Below are positions 22,361 to 34,279 of a stretch of 64,000 bases of DNA, piece by piece. The notes under the pieces are model-generated. The model ran no database searches, was not told the DNA's origin, and saw only the letters and a list, made by a program, of their open reading frames with translations. This DNA is from Arachis hypogaea. Taxonomy: Eukaryota > Streptophyta > Magnoliopsida > Fabales > Fabaceae. Numbering within the stretch: position 1 is the first letter of the stretch; the number at the start of each line of letters is the position of its first letter. Location: assembly GCF_003086295.3 (NCBI RefSeq), contig NC_092040.1:5642001-5706000 (forward strand). The letters run 5' to 3'. The translations under genes and the position numbers were made by a program.

Positions 22361-22700
22361 ACCAAATGCACGTTAATATTATTTGAATGCCTAGACTAAA
22401 AAATGTAACATCAAAATTTTAAAGTACATTTTTATATAAATCGATTTATCCACTTGATTCGATATTTATTTAATAACGTTTTTTATCTAATTCAAATCCA
22501 ATCCCTTGATTCAATTTTCATTCAATAAAGTTTTTCTATTTTATTCGATTCACTAGTATTATTTCGTTAAATCAAATTTAACTAATTCAATTTATATAAA
22601 AATGTGTTTTGAGACTTTGAAGTTGCATTTTCTAGTTTGAGACATTCAATTTAGTTTAAAACATTTAAGTAATATTGACGTACATTAATATTTTCTTTCA
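22361..22700. mobile_element. Foldback (MITE-like) element in the 3' flank of the peroxidase
   Basis: An imperfect inverted repeat: the left arm (about 22361-22443) and the right arm (about 22590-22695) match in opposite orientation over some 80 bases, including ACATTTTTATATAAAT, with a short insertion in the right arm. The loop holds direct repeats of a TTCGATTTT/TTCATT type. No target duplication was recognised, so the class is open. Confidence 0.55.
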
Positions 22701-25321
22701 ATTTTATTATAGCAAATAAGAATGTTTATGGGTAAAGTAAAATCAAGTTTGTATGATGCAGACTCAACCTTAAATAATAAATATACACCAAATTTATATT
22801 TACTTTTTAAATCCAACCTAAATTCGATAAAACCTAAACATTTTCAAATTACTCATATGTCCAAATCGAGTAAAAACTAACTCTTTAAAACTTTAATAAT
22901 AACTTATAAAAAATACTTATTTATGCTCACTTATTTATAAAGAAAAGATTTGTTATCGAAAAATTAATATCCGTAAATGAATTTAAATCTGTTCATAAAT
23001 TCTAATTTGATGCTTATTTAATCTATTTTCTAATTTAATAAGTATAATTAAAAATAAAACAATAAACATATAATTATTATAACATAATATTAAAATTAAT
23101 TTAAAACATATATATATCCTTTTTAATTTTTTTAAAAGTACACATAATCGAGTAAAACCAAATTCATCTTGACCTAGACTTAGACCAAAATAATAATTTA
23201 GTCTATTTTTAAAACTTAGATATAATAAAATCACACCAAATTAACTATTAAGATATTTAGAACCAGACCATACCAAATCTTCAAATTAGATTGGACCATA
23301 TACATCTCTAATAACAAGCTGAATGAACTGGGGATAAAATAATGTAGTTTTCTTTAGTTTGTAAATTAAAAAATTAGAAAGACAACTACAACTTTTTAAA
23401 TTTCAACCTTATTCAATAATTTTTTTAAAATATTATTAATATATTAAAATTAATTATTAATTATTAATATATTTATATATAAATATATATAATTTAATTA
23501 AATATAGATAATTTAATTTATATTTTAATATATATTTTATATTAATGATCTTATATGCATAATAATTTTTAGATCTAAACAGAGAGATATGGGAAGGGTA
23601 AGGGCATCAGGTCTCCAAGGTGTATAGCATCAATGAAAGAATTCAGACGCAAATTACCCATTTGTCAAAATAAGTTTCATCACATGCCCAACGTTACTTC
23701 CCTTGCTTGCAAATAACGGAAAAAAATCGTTTCGTTTTCAAAATTATAGAGCATAAAAATTTAAAATCTGAAGAAAGAAGAAAAAGAAAAAAGGTGTTAC
23801 ATGACGATGAAGAGGAAGTAAAAGTAGCGATCAGAGCCTGTCGAGATTCATGTGTACATCACGCAAGTATCAGCGGATTGACAGACAATGAATTTCTTTC
23901 GTCACATCGCATTTTTTTTCTCCTTTCATTCATCCAAAACCCTATCCCTAATTTCAATCAGTAATTCGAAATCCAAAATAAATTCACACATCCAAAATAC
24001 GAATAGATTTTTTGAAAAACGTAACAGAAAAGGAGGGGAGATATGTAATCGATGAAGTTGAGAGCTCAGAACTTCTTAGAGGATTGCGCCATCAACGACG
24101 AGCTCAAGAAAGAAACTCGCCTCTGGCACAGTTATTTGTTCATCACTGCCTCAAGTCTCAACCAATTTCATCCTTCTAATGACTTCAGGTGTGTTCGCAA
24201 GAGAAGAGTTCATCCATGAAACTTTACCTGCTACGCCTTATCGAAGTAGATGGAGGAACCTTCTGAATTTATAGAATACCAATTAGGGTTTTAGGGTTTT
24301 CAGCTGATTTGGATTGAGCCGGACTTGCTTTGAGGCCCATTCCATTCTAATAGCCACAATATTGTTATACATAATTTGAATATTTTGCATTTTAATCTTA
24401 GCTATATTCTTTACCCTGCGTATTAAATTAAGAAAATGTTGCACTTCTTAATATATAGATAGACTATACATTTATTATATTTTATATAAATTATTTAAAT
24501 TTATCAAATAATTTTTTATTCTAATTAATTAGTTTTTTATAATGGAATATCTAAAGAATTTAATTTTAATGCATTGTTAGTATAAAGTAATATACACGTA
24601 CATCTAATTACGTAACGTCACATCGGTAAAAATATTTATCTAAGTAAAACGTTTTACACTATCAATGCATCAAAATTAAACTCATATTTAAAAGGATAAA
24701 AATATAACAGTTTCACATATAAAAGTTTGAATATTTAATATAAAGATATAAAAAAAATTTCACCAGAGTATTACACATTTTACATTTTACTTCTTTTTTG
24801 AATTTTTTTTGGAAACGAATTAGCATTAGTAATTGTCTAATTGATCTCAAATCTTAACTTGATATATGACATTATCTGTCCCCATGTTTTAAAACTATTA
24901 ATCTTCTTAAGTTTAGACTTTGATCCATCATTTCGCTGCTTGGAATTTAATCAAAGTTCTAGTTAATTTTTATTTACTATCAGGTATCAAACCCTTTTAC
25001 TATATAGTTTGGATGCAAAGTTTTTCTCCACCTTATATATCAAGTTGCAACCATACAAATAAGAATTCCCTTTTTTTTCGCCCAACAGAAAGCATTGTTA
25101 ATTTAGGCCTAACGTGTTGTATGGGTTTGTGAAGAATTGCTGTCATAGGCATGGCAGATTAATCACAATGCATGAAGTTGAACATTCCAAAAGGATATAT
25201 ATAAAACTACTGAGTGATAACCCAGTAAAATTGATACAAAATAAGAAAATCTTGGGTTCCAGACAAGTATTGATTTAATTTACCTATCTATCTATCATCT
25301 ATGATAAATAATCTGAACTCA
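22701..25321. other. Intergenic region with a promoter-like island and no clear gene
   Basis: Mostly AT-rich and non-coding. The part 23690-24340 is less AT-rich and looks like the 5' region of a transcribed locus (see separate entry). From 24400 to 25321 I see only AT-rich spacer; the last part is the 3' flank of the pyrophosphokinase gene. Confidence 0.6.
24052..24340 (-). promoter_or_regulatory. Promoter-like island (site II, telo-box, TATA) with possible small RNA gene
   Basis: On the minus strand the order is TGGGCC (site II, 24334-24339), two telo-boxes AAACCCTAA (24283-24300) and TATAAAT (24267-24273), as in promoters of plant snoRNA and ribosomal-protein genes. Downstream on the same strand no long reading frame follows. 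A GTGATGA (C-box-like) near 24145 and a CTGA (D-box-like) near 24067 are about 80 nt apart with a short possible terminal stem, so a box C/D snoRNA is conceivable. On the plus strand the same stretch encodes a 54-residue frame from 24052, preceded by a pyrimidine-rich leader, which could instead be a first-exon relic. Neither reading is secure. Confidence 0.3.
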
Positions 25322-27829
25322 TCATAGAAAAATGCTACTGACAGAACTATCATCATGAATACGCCAAATTGTTTCACCCAACAGGTTTGCTACGGAAAGA
25401 ATAGTTAACTGCGGGAAATAGTTCTTGTCTGCAACTGGGATGGTGTTTGTGATGATCACTTCTTGAAATAAGCCACCAGATAACCTCTCAATTGCAGGAG
25501 GGCTGTAATAATTTTTTCAATAAAACAAAACAAGCAATAAACATAAACATAATATTCCTTCAGAATTCAGATGCAACTTAATTAAAGTGATAACACCTAA
25601 TTATGCTGTGAGGTTTCCAACTTTCTATAGTAAAATATCACTCTAGGCTCTACCGAGTAAAATATCACAACTAGTGTAAATTGATGCACTAATGATTCAA
25701 TTAGGGTATAACACTGCACAGTTAGACACCGACCCTACAAAACTTTTGATAGTTCCTAATATCTATGACACAAGCAACTTAATACCTGAAAACAGCATGA
25801 GTGCAGCATGCATAGACTTCTTTGGCTCCCTCTTCATGTAACAGAGCAGCACCTTTGGCAATGGTCCCTGAAATGCAGTACAATTAGAACTCAAACTAGT
25901 ATAACCCCAACAAATTGACAGAAATATTTTTTTGAAGCAATTTAGTGAAAACTCATTTTGGCAGCATTACACATCCCTTTGCCATTCCCAAAAGAAAAAA
26001 CAACCAGCAAATAAAAGTTCAGGACCAATAGTCTGCTGCCTATCAAATGTTGAAATTGGAAGTGAAAGTTAATCCCATACCAGCTGTGTCAATCATATCA
26101 TCCACCATAACTGCAACTTTTCCTTTTACATCACCAATCAGATTCATCACCTGCAGAGTAAAGCTCAAACATAAGAAACAAAAAAATAACTGCCATTTCC
26201 AAAAGGAATTTAGTATGACCTTGATAATGCACATATTTAGTTCTAGCAATCACCTCAGCTATATTATGTCCCTGACGCCTTTTGTCGACAATTGCCAAAG
26301 GTGCATCAGATAACTTCTTTGCAAAAGCTCGTGCCCTTGCAACGCCACCAACATCAGGTGAAACAACCACCAAGTCTTTTGAACTTATTCTCTTGCTGGC
26401 AAGATAATCAAGGACGACAGGCTAGTGGGCATAGAAGGGCACCGTTAAAAAACATCTAGCTGTCAACAAATGTCAAAATTAACCACTGCCATTTAAATCT
26501 TACTTACTTGACAATGTACATGATCCACAGGAATATCAAAGTAACCCATGGATTGCCCCGAATGAAGGTCACAAGCAAGAACACGATCTGCACCGGCTTT
26601 CGTAATAAGATTTGCAACAAGTTTAGCTGCAATGGATTCACGCCCTTGAGTCTGAGATGGGGAAGAGCAAGAAAATCCAATCATTGGTTAGTTTCAACTG
26701 CTTCATCAATCAAACAAACCACGATTGAAAATCTTCTTCAATAATATTGCCACACAAAAAAAAATTATATTAACCAGCCACTATCCTATAAACATACAAA
26801 CACAAACATCATATTCAATGACAGCTTAACACTATCTTATAAGACATAAAAACACAAACATCTGATTCAATGATGGTTTAAACTCAAGAGAAAACAAATC
26901 ATTTCTCCATTGCAATGTGCACAGAAGAAAAATGAACAATCAATTGACTAGCTGCTTCACTACCTCACAAACCACACAGATGAAATCCTTCCAAAGAGAA
27001 TAAGCTTCAAGGTAAGGAATACTTGCCTTTCTATCAGCCCTGGCATATCCAAAATAAGGAATCACAGCAGTGATATTCTTGGCAGAAGCTCTACGACATG
27101 CATCAATCATTATTTGCAGCTCCATTAGATTCTCATTTGCAGGAGGGCAAGTTGGTTGAATAAGGTAAACATCACAACCTCTAACACTCTCTTGCAACTG
27201 GATATAGATTTCGCCATCAGCAAATCGCTTTATAGCAATCTTCCCAAGCTGCTGGCCCATATACCAAGCAATTTCCTAGAATGAAAGGAAATAGCAAATT
27301 AGTAAAAACAACAACACTATCCAATTCAGAGATAACTCACGCTAAGTAACAAACTAGAAACTTTTATTTTGTTAATGGAATTAACCTGAGAAAGTGCAGG
27401 ATTGGCGGAGCCAGAGAAAAGCTTCAACTTGTTACCGTTCCTATTGACTGTTCTCCCAGTCTTTGGTAATTCAAGGAACTTAGGAAGCGAGGGTTCATTG
27501 AGAACTGGAATTACCGGTTCGCCTTTGACACAGTTTAGGGGTTGGACCATATCACATTTCTAACACAACAAAGGACCATTTTTTAAATTAAAAGAATGTA
27601 AACTGGGAAATGAGTGTGTGTGGGAAGAACAAATGAGAAAATTAAAACTATTAATTGTAAATGCAATTACCAGGGAGGTAAAGGGAGAGAAGGTTGGAGT
27701 GCGGGAATGATCAAAGGATAGAGATTGAAGAGCGAAGGCACGAGGGAAGAGAGAGGAAGAGGAAGACATGGCCGAAGAAGAAGAAGAAGACGACGACAAC
27801 GGTGGAGGCTGAAGGAGAGTGTGCGCCAT
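25322..27829 (-). CDS. Ribose-phosphate pyrophosphokinase (PRPP synthetase), plastid-type
   Basis: Makes PRPP from ribose 5-phosphate and ATP for nucleotide, His and Trp synthesis. Eight exons (minus strand): 27671-27829, 27386-27559, 27027-27275, 26508-26651, 26254-26421, 26081-26150, 25786-25867, 25322-25502, giving about 408 residues, close to Arabidopsis PRS1/PRS2. The first 80 or so residues are Ser-rich and basic, like a chloroplast transit peptide. The catalytic core starts at [13 protein letters not shown] and includes [37 protein letters not shown] and the PRPP-binding [12 protein letters not shown] (about residues 312-323). Intron 3 uses a GC donor (AAG/GCAAGT at 27026). All exon junctions keep frame. 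I chose the ATG at 27829 because it opens the transit peptide. Which PRS paralogue it is cannot be settled by eye. Confidence 0.93.
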
Positions 27830-28750
27830 TTGCCGCCGATTAAGGGTTTATGCTTGTGAGTGGGAGAAAGAGGAAGTTCCTTTTGAATTTGGAACTAAGC
27901 TTTGTTTATATTTCTCTTATCGGTGCAAGTGTGTTCAAGGTGGTGTCTATGTTCTTTCTTTAGCACCGGATTCGGTATTCGCGTGCGGTTCATGCACGGG
28001 TTCTTCTACGACGTCGTTTCAAAGAGGCGCTCGTCTTTATCTTGCCAGCTTTCAATTTCTTTTTTCAAAGGTGTTTATGCTCTTTGCCAAATTAGGGTTA
28101 GTAATTAGCAAATGCAGCATGAATTAAAAAAAAAAAAAGAAAAAAAATAGATGATAAGAAAAATGGAAACGTGGTTAATGCTGATTTAAATACAAGGCGA
28201 AGAAAAAATTCCATGCACCTAGACAACTTGACTGGTAGTCTGGTACATTCATATTATTGTTCATGCACCGTTCTTATTTTCTTTCTTTCTTTCAGTTTAT
28301 TTCCAAAATATGCAAATTATTACTACAAATGTTAGCGCTAACAATGCTATGTTTTAACGTCTTATATAACAACCATCAAAATCCATACAAACATCGACAT
28401 TTTATTAATGTATGATCTTTATAAGAGTATATATTAATTAATATTTTTTTCGAATGATATTCTATACGAATAATTTATTTAGTAATTAAGACAGTATTAT
28501 TGTTAGAGAACGAGAAAGAAAGAGAGAGAGTGTAGATGAGAAACACAAAAAATATTAGTAGAACTAAAAAATAGGTTAAGGATTCTAGAATTTAAAATAA
28601 AAAAGAATATCAGTATTTAGAAAATGAGTCTTTTAAATTAGACATATAAATGATATATATTTATCGTGAAAACAAAAAAATGATAATATATAAATTTTTG
28701 CGTTCGTACAATATACAGTGAATGAAGGGTCTTGAAGACTATAACAAAAA
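27830..28750. other. Upstream region of the pyrophosphokinase gene and AT-rich spacer
   Basis: 27830-28130 is presumably promoter and 5' UTR of the pyrophosphokinase gene, which is transcribed leftwards. Beyond it come a poly-A-rich stretch (28125-28150) and AT-rich spacer with a GA-rich patch near 28510-28530. Plus-strand frames in 27819-28127 lack any family resemblance and were not annotated. Confidence 0.55.
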
Positions 28751-29461
28751 TGATGAATGAAGTTAAGAGACAAGATTATTTTGTGGGAGAAACAAAATAT
28801 AGTAAAATGTCGAATAGAAAAGACATGGAGAGGACACAGAGAAAATAGTGACAATCAAAACACTATAATTCGTCAGCCACAACGAGAAGAGGCCCAAATA
28901 AACTCACTTATAAACGTAAAAGAATTAAAGAAGCAGAAAAAAGAACAAAATCCATATGGAAAACGCGTGGACAAAAAAGGTAAAAGTAGTTGTGTCGAAA
29001 GAATATTTGGAGTAGCTATGGAGAAGTTTAGTAGGTGATACGGTGAATGCTATTGATTTTAACTCCTTGAAGGAAATGGTTGTGAAGAACTTGTCTCAAG
29101 TCATCTAAGTACCGAAACTGGGAGCGTATAAAACTCTTCTTACTTTTGATTGTGTGTTGAATGTTGAAAAAACATACACTTTTAAAATGAATAGTTTTTT
29201 ACAATTGTTTCACGATGTATAGACTTGAAGAGAAGTGAAATTCGAAGAGTGTGATTAGAATGTTTTGGAGTTCTATTGCATGCTTAGTCAGTGAATATTT
29301 TCAAGACGATAGAAGGTCAATGAGGTGAAGTAGTTGGGTGTGATAAAGTAATGGAATCGTGCATCTCCTTCAGTGTCAGACATCTGCAAATTGATACATG
29401 TGTTATGGATGTGATCAATGAATAGGTTCATATCCCAATAGGTACTAGTGACTTCGATGTA

Positions 29462-29848
29462 TTGGTAAAAGAGGTGGGATGTGAAGCATATAGATTGCAT
29501 TGTAACCTGAAAAATGATGGTAAAAGTGGCACAAGCTGCAAACAACGAAAGAATGGTACAGCGAGTAAATGGACATATATGGTTGTAAGGTCGATAAGGC
29601 TAACAAATCCGCTAGATTATGGAGACCAAGCAGCAGAAGTGATAATGGAGGTGCTAAAGGAGGATGAAGAAGAGAAGGGTAGATTGGTAATTCCAAAACT
29701 AATTTTAAATGAGCGGATTAATGACCATTCAAAATATAATCACAGAAAAATAGAATCATATCAATCAGATTATAGAGATATTGAAGGAAGTGCTAATTTT
29801 GTGGGATGTGATGTTATAAATAATGAAGTAGAATTTGAAAAACATTGA
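29462..29848 (+). pseudogene. LINE ORF1 C-terminal fragment
   Basis: The longest surviving frame of the LINE ORF1 relic, 128 codons. It starts in the VKEVG...YRLHCNL segment that follows the RNA-binding part of plant LINE ORF1, then runs into low-conservation charged sequence. Upstream homologous sequence (28950-29460) is in other frames with stops, so no intact protein remains. Confidence 0.6.
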
Positions 29849-30879
29849 CATGGAGCTGTAGCAGTAGGCATAATGGGCTGAAAAAAGAGGCCATAAGGGA
29901 TAAAAAAAATCAATGTCTGTCTAATGTATGGACCAGTAATATAAACAAATTACAAAAAAGGGTTAGTAGGCCACATGGGCCCAAGTTCATCAACAACATG
30001 GGTGAACAACACTAAAGAAGGCATTGCATCTAGGCCGAGTCCGCTATAACCAGGTCGGGTGGGTAACAAGATTCTTAGAGAGAGTATGCCCACCCATTTT
30101 GCAAGCCATAACGGAGGAGATGACGTTGATTTGTCCCATGGAGAAGGAGACCACTACGTTAGAGGTGGCCGAGATACGAACCGTGTAAGCGATGATTCAG
30201 AGTGCCCGTTGAACCACGTTGAAGCCCAACCACACTCCACTGAATTTGTGAAGAATGTGGATTATGTTGAGGACGTTGGGAACGATGGAAGCGGCGGCGT
30301 AACGTGTCCAGCAACACGCGAAAAATCATGGAACAATATTTCGATGCAATCGTTGGTGATGGGGATGGAATGATTAGAGAAGCTCATGATGATGGGGATC
30401 ATGGCGCTGAGCACTCGAATGATGGGACTATCGGGATGATGATGCAAACGATGGGACTGATGATGCAAACAATGATAGTATTGAATTTGAAAACAGATGG
30501 TGGGTCAATCAAGAATTTGTTGATGGAGGTATAAGAATTGGATCGAAGGGAGGGAGGGAGGCTTCGATGCATGACGAGGATGGAGTTGGAGAGGTTGTTA
30601 TAGGGAAGAAGGGGATGACAATGATGTTGGGGTCAGTGACAATCAGTGTTCAAAATTGGAGGAGCAGATACTGAAAAACAAAAGGACTTGAAAATCAGTA
30701 ATGGAGTCAAGAACAATGTTGTACAATGAAAAAGATGATATTGTGGCAATTTTTTAAGCACAGAATGAAAAAATTATTCAAAAAAAAAGAGATTGATAAA
30801 ACAGAAGATGAAAGCAAGATGATGCAGACCCAAAATTCACAAGAAGCTGTTATAGGCGAAAATGCTTATGGAAGACGGA

Positions 30880-31300
30880 ACAAATTACAATTTTATTAGG
30901 ACTATTTGGAAAGGGTTAGTTCCACCAAGAGTGGAGCTGTTTGTTTAGTTTGTCTTGATAGGCAGTGTGAATACAAAGAAAAGGCCGAGTCGGATCGGGA
31001 TGGTTAATCAGAAAGATAATATATTGTATTATATAATAAGGATGTTGAAGGTATTCACCACTTGTTTCTTAGCTCTGAATTTACTTGGCAAGTGTAATGT
31101 GCACAGATATCTGATTTTGGCAGACAATGATATTTTTTGGGTACTTTGAAGGAACATTTTCAAAGTTAGACAGGAGTAATAAATAGAAAGAAGGAGCGCA
31201 AGAAATGGTTGATATATTTTTTTGCAATCATTTGGAACATCTAGATGAAAAGAAATAGAAGGATATTTCAGAATAAAAGAAAACATTAGAGAAAATCATT
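30880..31300 (+). pseudogene. LINE zf-RVT fragment
   Basis: Zinc-binding region that follows the reverse transcriptase in plant LINE ORF2. Recognisable over about 130 codons but broken by a stop (in ELFV*FV) and at least one frameshift near 31030. A related fragment lies at 34280-34690. Confidence 0.65.
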
Positions 31301-31559
31301 AACATGTCCTTTTTTAACTACAAGGAATGGAAAGGTGTGAATCTCTTTTGTTGTTGATAACAATATTGGAGATGACAATGAGATAAATCTTTGTGTTGAT
31401 ATGTTGTTCGGTTGTTATTTGATGTGTTTGTATTTCTTATTGTCTCGCTCCACTTTATTGTGCTGAACTCTTTTGTTTAAGGAAACAAAAACTTATTTAG
31501 TAATTAAATTTTAGAGTGTATATATAATATAATTGATATTTGAATTTCTAGGCACGCCT

Positions 31560-32331
31560 TGTTGAACCTTTTAATATAGTCTCTCGGAGGTTCTCCGGTC
31601 TCCTGTTTTACTCCCAAGAGACTAGGCGCGTGCTTGACTTTGTCCTTCTAGATTGAAAACTGCATGAGGAACTTGCGCGAGAGGTCGTCGAAGCTGATGA
31701 TCGACCTTGGGGGAAGGTTGTCGAACCACTTCATTACCGCTTTTGTCAAAGTCGTTGAAAAGGCTTTGCAGCGGGTGGCATAAGAGGCGTCGACTAGATA
31801 CATCCGACTTTTAAAGTTGCTCAAGTGATACTTTGGGTCGGTAGTCCCATCGTACAGATCCATGTCAGAACTTTTGAAATTCCTCGGAACTTTTGCCCTC
31901 ATAATATCTTCACTAAACGGATCTTCTCCCCCTAATGGGATATCTTCTCGGTTAGCGCAAGGGCCTCTACCTCGGAGATTGGACTCCAATCTTAAGAACT
32001 TTTCTTCAAGCTTTTGTCGTCGTTCAACCTCTCTTCTTAGGTTTCTCTCTGCTTCTTACTGTCGCTCTAGTTCTTGTTCTAGTTGCTCCAGCCGTCCTTG
32101 GTGGCTGTGGAGCAATCTCATGAAATCGGCAACATGAGGTTGCCCCTCTTTCTTTGATTCGTGTGCCCCAGAGGAGATTCCCCTTGGGTCTTTCACACCT
32201 GAGAGACTTTCTCGGTGTTGTTGGTCCGCTCTCTGCATAGAGATTATTGTCTTGTCGTTGTTAACTGCATCTTGCTGTTCTTGCTCAAATTCTGATGCAG
32301 TGTGTCCGTCCTCATTCTTGTCGTCCGCCAT
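31560..32331 (-). pseudogene. gag pseudogene of the truncated gypsy element
   Basis: Starts MADDKNEDGHTASE at 32331. One frame runs to about 31560 with two in-frame stops (near 32056 and 31648) and no frameshift seen. It has a Glu/Gln-rich coiled-coil segment followed by the retrotransposon gag core (FKSSDMDLYDGTTDPKYHL, MKWFDNLPPRSIISFDDL, TGEPPRDYIKRF). Truncated before any zinc knuckle. Confidence 0.8.
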
Positions 32332-32350
32332 TATAAGGTGATCTCCCAAG

Positions 32351-32368
32351 CTCCCGACGACGGCGCCA
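32351..32368 (-). other. Retrotransposon primer-binding site, tRNA-Asp-like
   Basis: Directly inside the LTR the minus strand reads TGGCGCCGTCGTCGGGAG, close to the complement of the plant tRNA-Asp 3' end with about two to three mismatches. The tRNA identity is from memory. Confidence 0.6.
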
Positions 32369-32369
32369 A

Positions 32370-32898
32370 TGTTACGTGGGTAACTTGAGATAAGTGGGTT
32401 GGGCTTGAAGAATTGGCCCAAACGTTAATGGAGGGTAGTCTCCGACTTGTTCGCGTTCGGGAGCCGCTGTCCGAGTTGTGTGATTGAAGGAATGGGGGTG
32501 GTACCTGCAAAGACACTTCGATGCCTAAGTTAGCAAGGGGATAAGCAGGTTTAAAATGTATTGGAACTTAGTTTTACCTGAGTGTGTCAGTGCATTTATA
32601 GCGGTGATCCAATAACCACCGTTGAAATAGTTCCACTTCTGAAGGTGGATAACCGTCCTTTTATTTTAGGGTTGTTGAGATATTACTTCTGGAAGTGGAT
32701 GAGAGATTTTAGGGGACAGTTACTTATTTGAGTAAGTGTTATCTGCCAGCTCATGTCAAGCCCGACCTCTTTGGGGAGGAGCCTATGTCGGACCCGATCT
32801 CTTTTGATGAGGTCGGGTAAGTGGTGAAGGCCAATATTTGGGTTGGATCTTTTAGGCTTACTTGAGCCTGATCCATAGTATTAGGTCAGGTATGAACA
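32370..32898 (-). repeat. 5' LTR of the truncated gypsy element
   Basis: 529 bp bounded by TG and CA on the minus strand. Contains the GC-richer segment with AGCCCGACCTC/GGTCGGGT motifs. The boundary with the primer-binding site is sharp. Confidence 0.75.
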
Positions 32899-32939
32899 CT
32901 TATCATTGTTAATTTTTCAAATTCAATTTAATATATTTA

Positions 32940-33050
32940 AAGTGGAGTTCGCCGAATGATAAGGCAAACTCTATAAAATTTATAGAGTTCACCGGTAGGT
33001 AAGGCAAACTTGCTAATTTTTATAGAGTTCCGCGTTGGACCGCACTTGTC
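32940..33050. repeat. Short tandem motif of about 40-45 bp, three imperfect units
   Basis: Three successive units of the form GAGTTC(G/A)CC...AAGGCAAACT...TTTATA, each ending in TTTATAGAGTTC-like sequence. The third unit diverges to GAGTTCCGCG. Lies just outside the LTR of the truncated gypsy element; function unknown. Confidence 0.6.
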
Positions 33051-34270
33051 CAAAAAAAAACATGCATTTTGATAAATAAAGTTAAAAACTAAGTTTGGTG
33101 AAAATAAATATTTTTTATAATTTATTATGAAAAAAATCCCTACTTGTATTATTGAGATTTTTATTTTCTGTTTACGGATTTGGAAGTGTTTTATTCGTAA
33201 AAATAATTTGGGGGGAAAATACTCCTTAGGAACATCGTGGCTTATATAAATTAACAATTTGAACAATTGAACTTTTGCATATGTAAATTTTGTGATTTCT
33301 GCTAAGTTATTATTCATTTTTTGGATGCTAGAATTGTTCTAATTAATTGTACAGAATAAACATATTTGAAAATCCATGGATGAAAGCTAAGCATGAAGAG
33401 GTTAAAAAGAATGGGATGGAAAAGATGAGAGTTAACAGAGTCAACTTTAAATTTAACAATTAGATAATATTGTTAAAAAAATTTATCTTTTATAAATATA
33501 GTATTAATTTAATTTGTTTGTAGTTATTAAATCTTTGGTAGTTAGAAATGGAGATTTATTTTAAAATGATCTTTTTTTTTTTTCTAGATGTTACTCGATA
33601 AAATTTGTTAGTATAATATTACTCGTATTTACTGCCAATGAGCTTAACGCTTGAGTTTGCAGTAATTCAAAGCTGAAATTTATTTCTCATGATTAGTGGG
33701 TTTGGTGAGAGCCTCATCTGGTCATTATTTTAAGAGTAAATGTTGTTTTTCGTCTTTGATTATTTGTTTGAATGACAAAGCATTTTCTTATAACTTGGAA
33801 TTTTATAACTATTTCCCAACCAAGCATTTTCTTATAACTTGGAATTTTATAACTATTTCCCAACCATCCAATTAATTGGCCTAAACAATCTCTATTACTA
33901 GACTAAGCGATCCTGACACATTAGTATGTCATCTTTTACCGAATTCGTTTAGACTAGTCACTTGGATAATTGAAAATTAATTAAAGATTTTTAAATTAAA
34001 AAAAAAAGATATTTTGTCCTTTAAATAAATGAATAAAGGCCAAAAAAGTAATTTATTCTTGTTTTAAATTGAATGGTAATACTAGTATTGTGTCTGAACA
34101 AGATTTAATTAGGTTTGATTGTATTATTTTTGAAATGGGGTTAGATTGAGAGATCTTATAATCAGTCAAACTCACAATTAAGAGAGAGGATAGAATAGTC
34201 TAAAAATTTGATAAAATAGGTATTTATTTGACTAACTTCTTTGTGCAAGTGTTGTAAGCAAAAATTTTAT
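33051..34270. other. AT-rich spacer between retroelement fragments
   Basis: No gene recognised. Contains a 44-bp tandem duplication at 33778-33865; the rest is AT-rich unique-looking sequence. Confidence 0.55.
33778..33865. repeat. 44-bp tandem duplication
   Basis: Units 33778-33821 and 33822-33865 begin AAGCATTTTCTTATAACTTG and look identical by eye, so the duplication is recent. Confidence 0.95.
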
Positions 34271-34279
34271 CGGAGGAAA

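Larger units (their letters stand above)
28757..31490 (+). mobile_element. Broken LINE (L1-type non-LTR retrotransposon), internally deleted
   Basis: The left part (about 28950-30540) translates, across several frameshifts and stops, into the C-terminal half of a plant LINE ORF1: WRSLVGDTVNAIDFNSLKE, GAYKTLLTFD, YTFKMNSFL and VLVKEVGCEAYRLHCNL are recognisable family phrases. The right part (about 30880-31300) encodes the zf-RVT region at the end of a LINE reverse transcriptase (WKGLVPPRVELF, SSEFTWQV, FFAIIWNI, RNRRIFQNKR), also broken. Endonuclease and most of the reverse transcriptase between them are missing, so this is a deletion derivative. Ends and target duplication were not resolved. 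Confidence 0.75.
31553..32898 (-). mobile_element. Truncated Ty3/gypsy retrotransposon: LTR plus gag
   Basis: Minus-strand element with one LTR (32370-32898, beginning TGTTCATACC and ending ACGTAACA on the minus strand), a primer-binding site and the first part of gag. The element stops abruptly at about 31553, within gag; pol and the other LTR are missing here. Confidence 0.8.

Noticed and set aside
23707..23964. 85-codon Lys/Arg-rich frame
   Set aside because: No family resemblance, low-complexity start and no promoter or splice context on this strand to support it.
27819..28127. Plus-strand frame of 102 codons upstream of the PRPP synthetase
   Set aside because: Overlaps the synthetase start and 5' UTR in antisense, with no recognisable domain.
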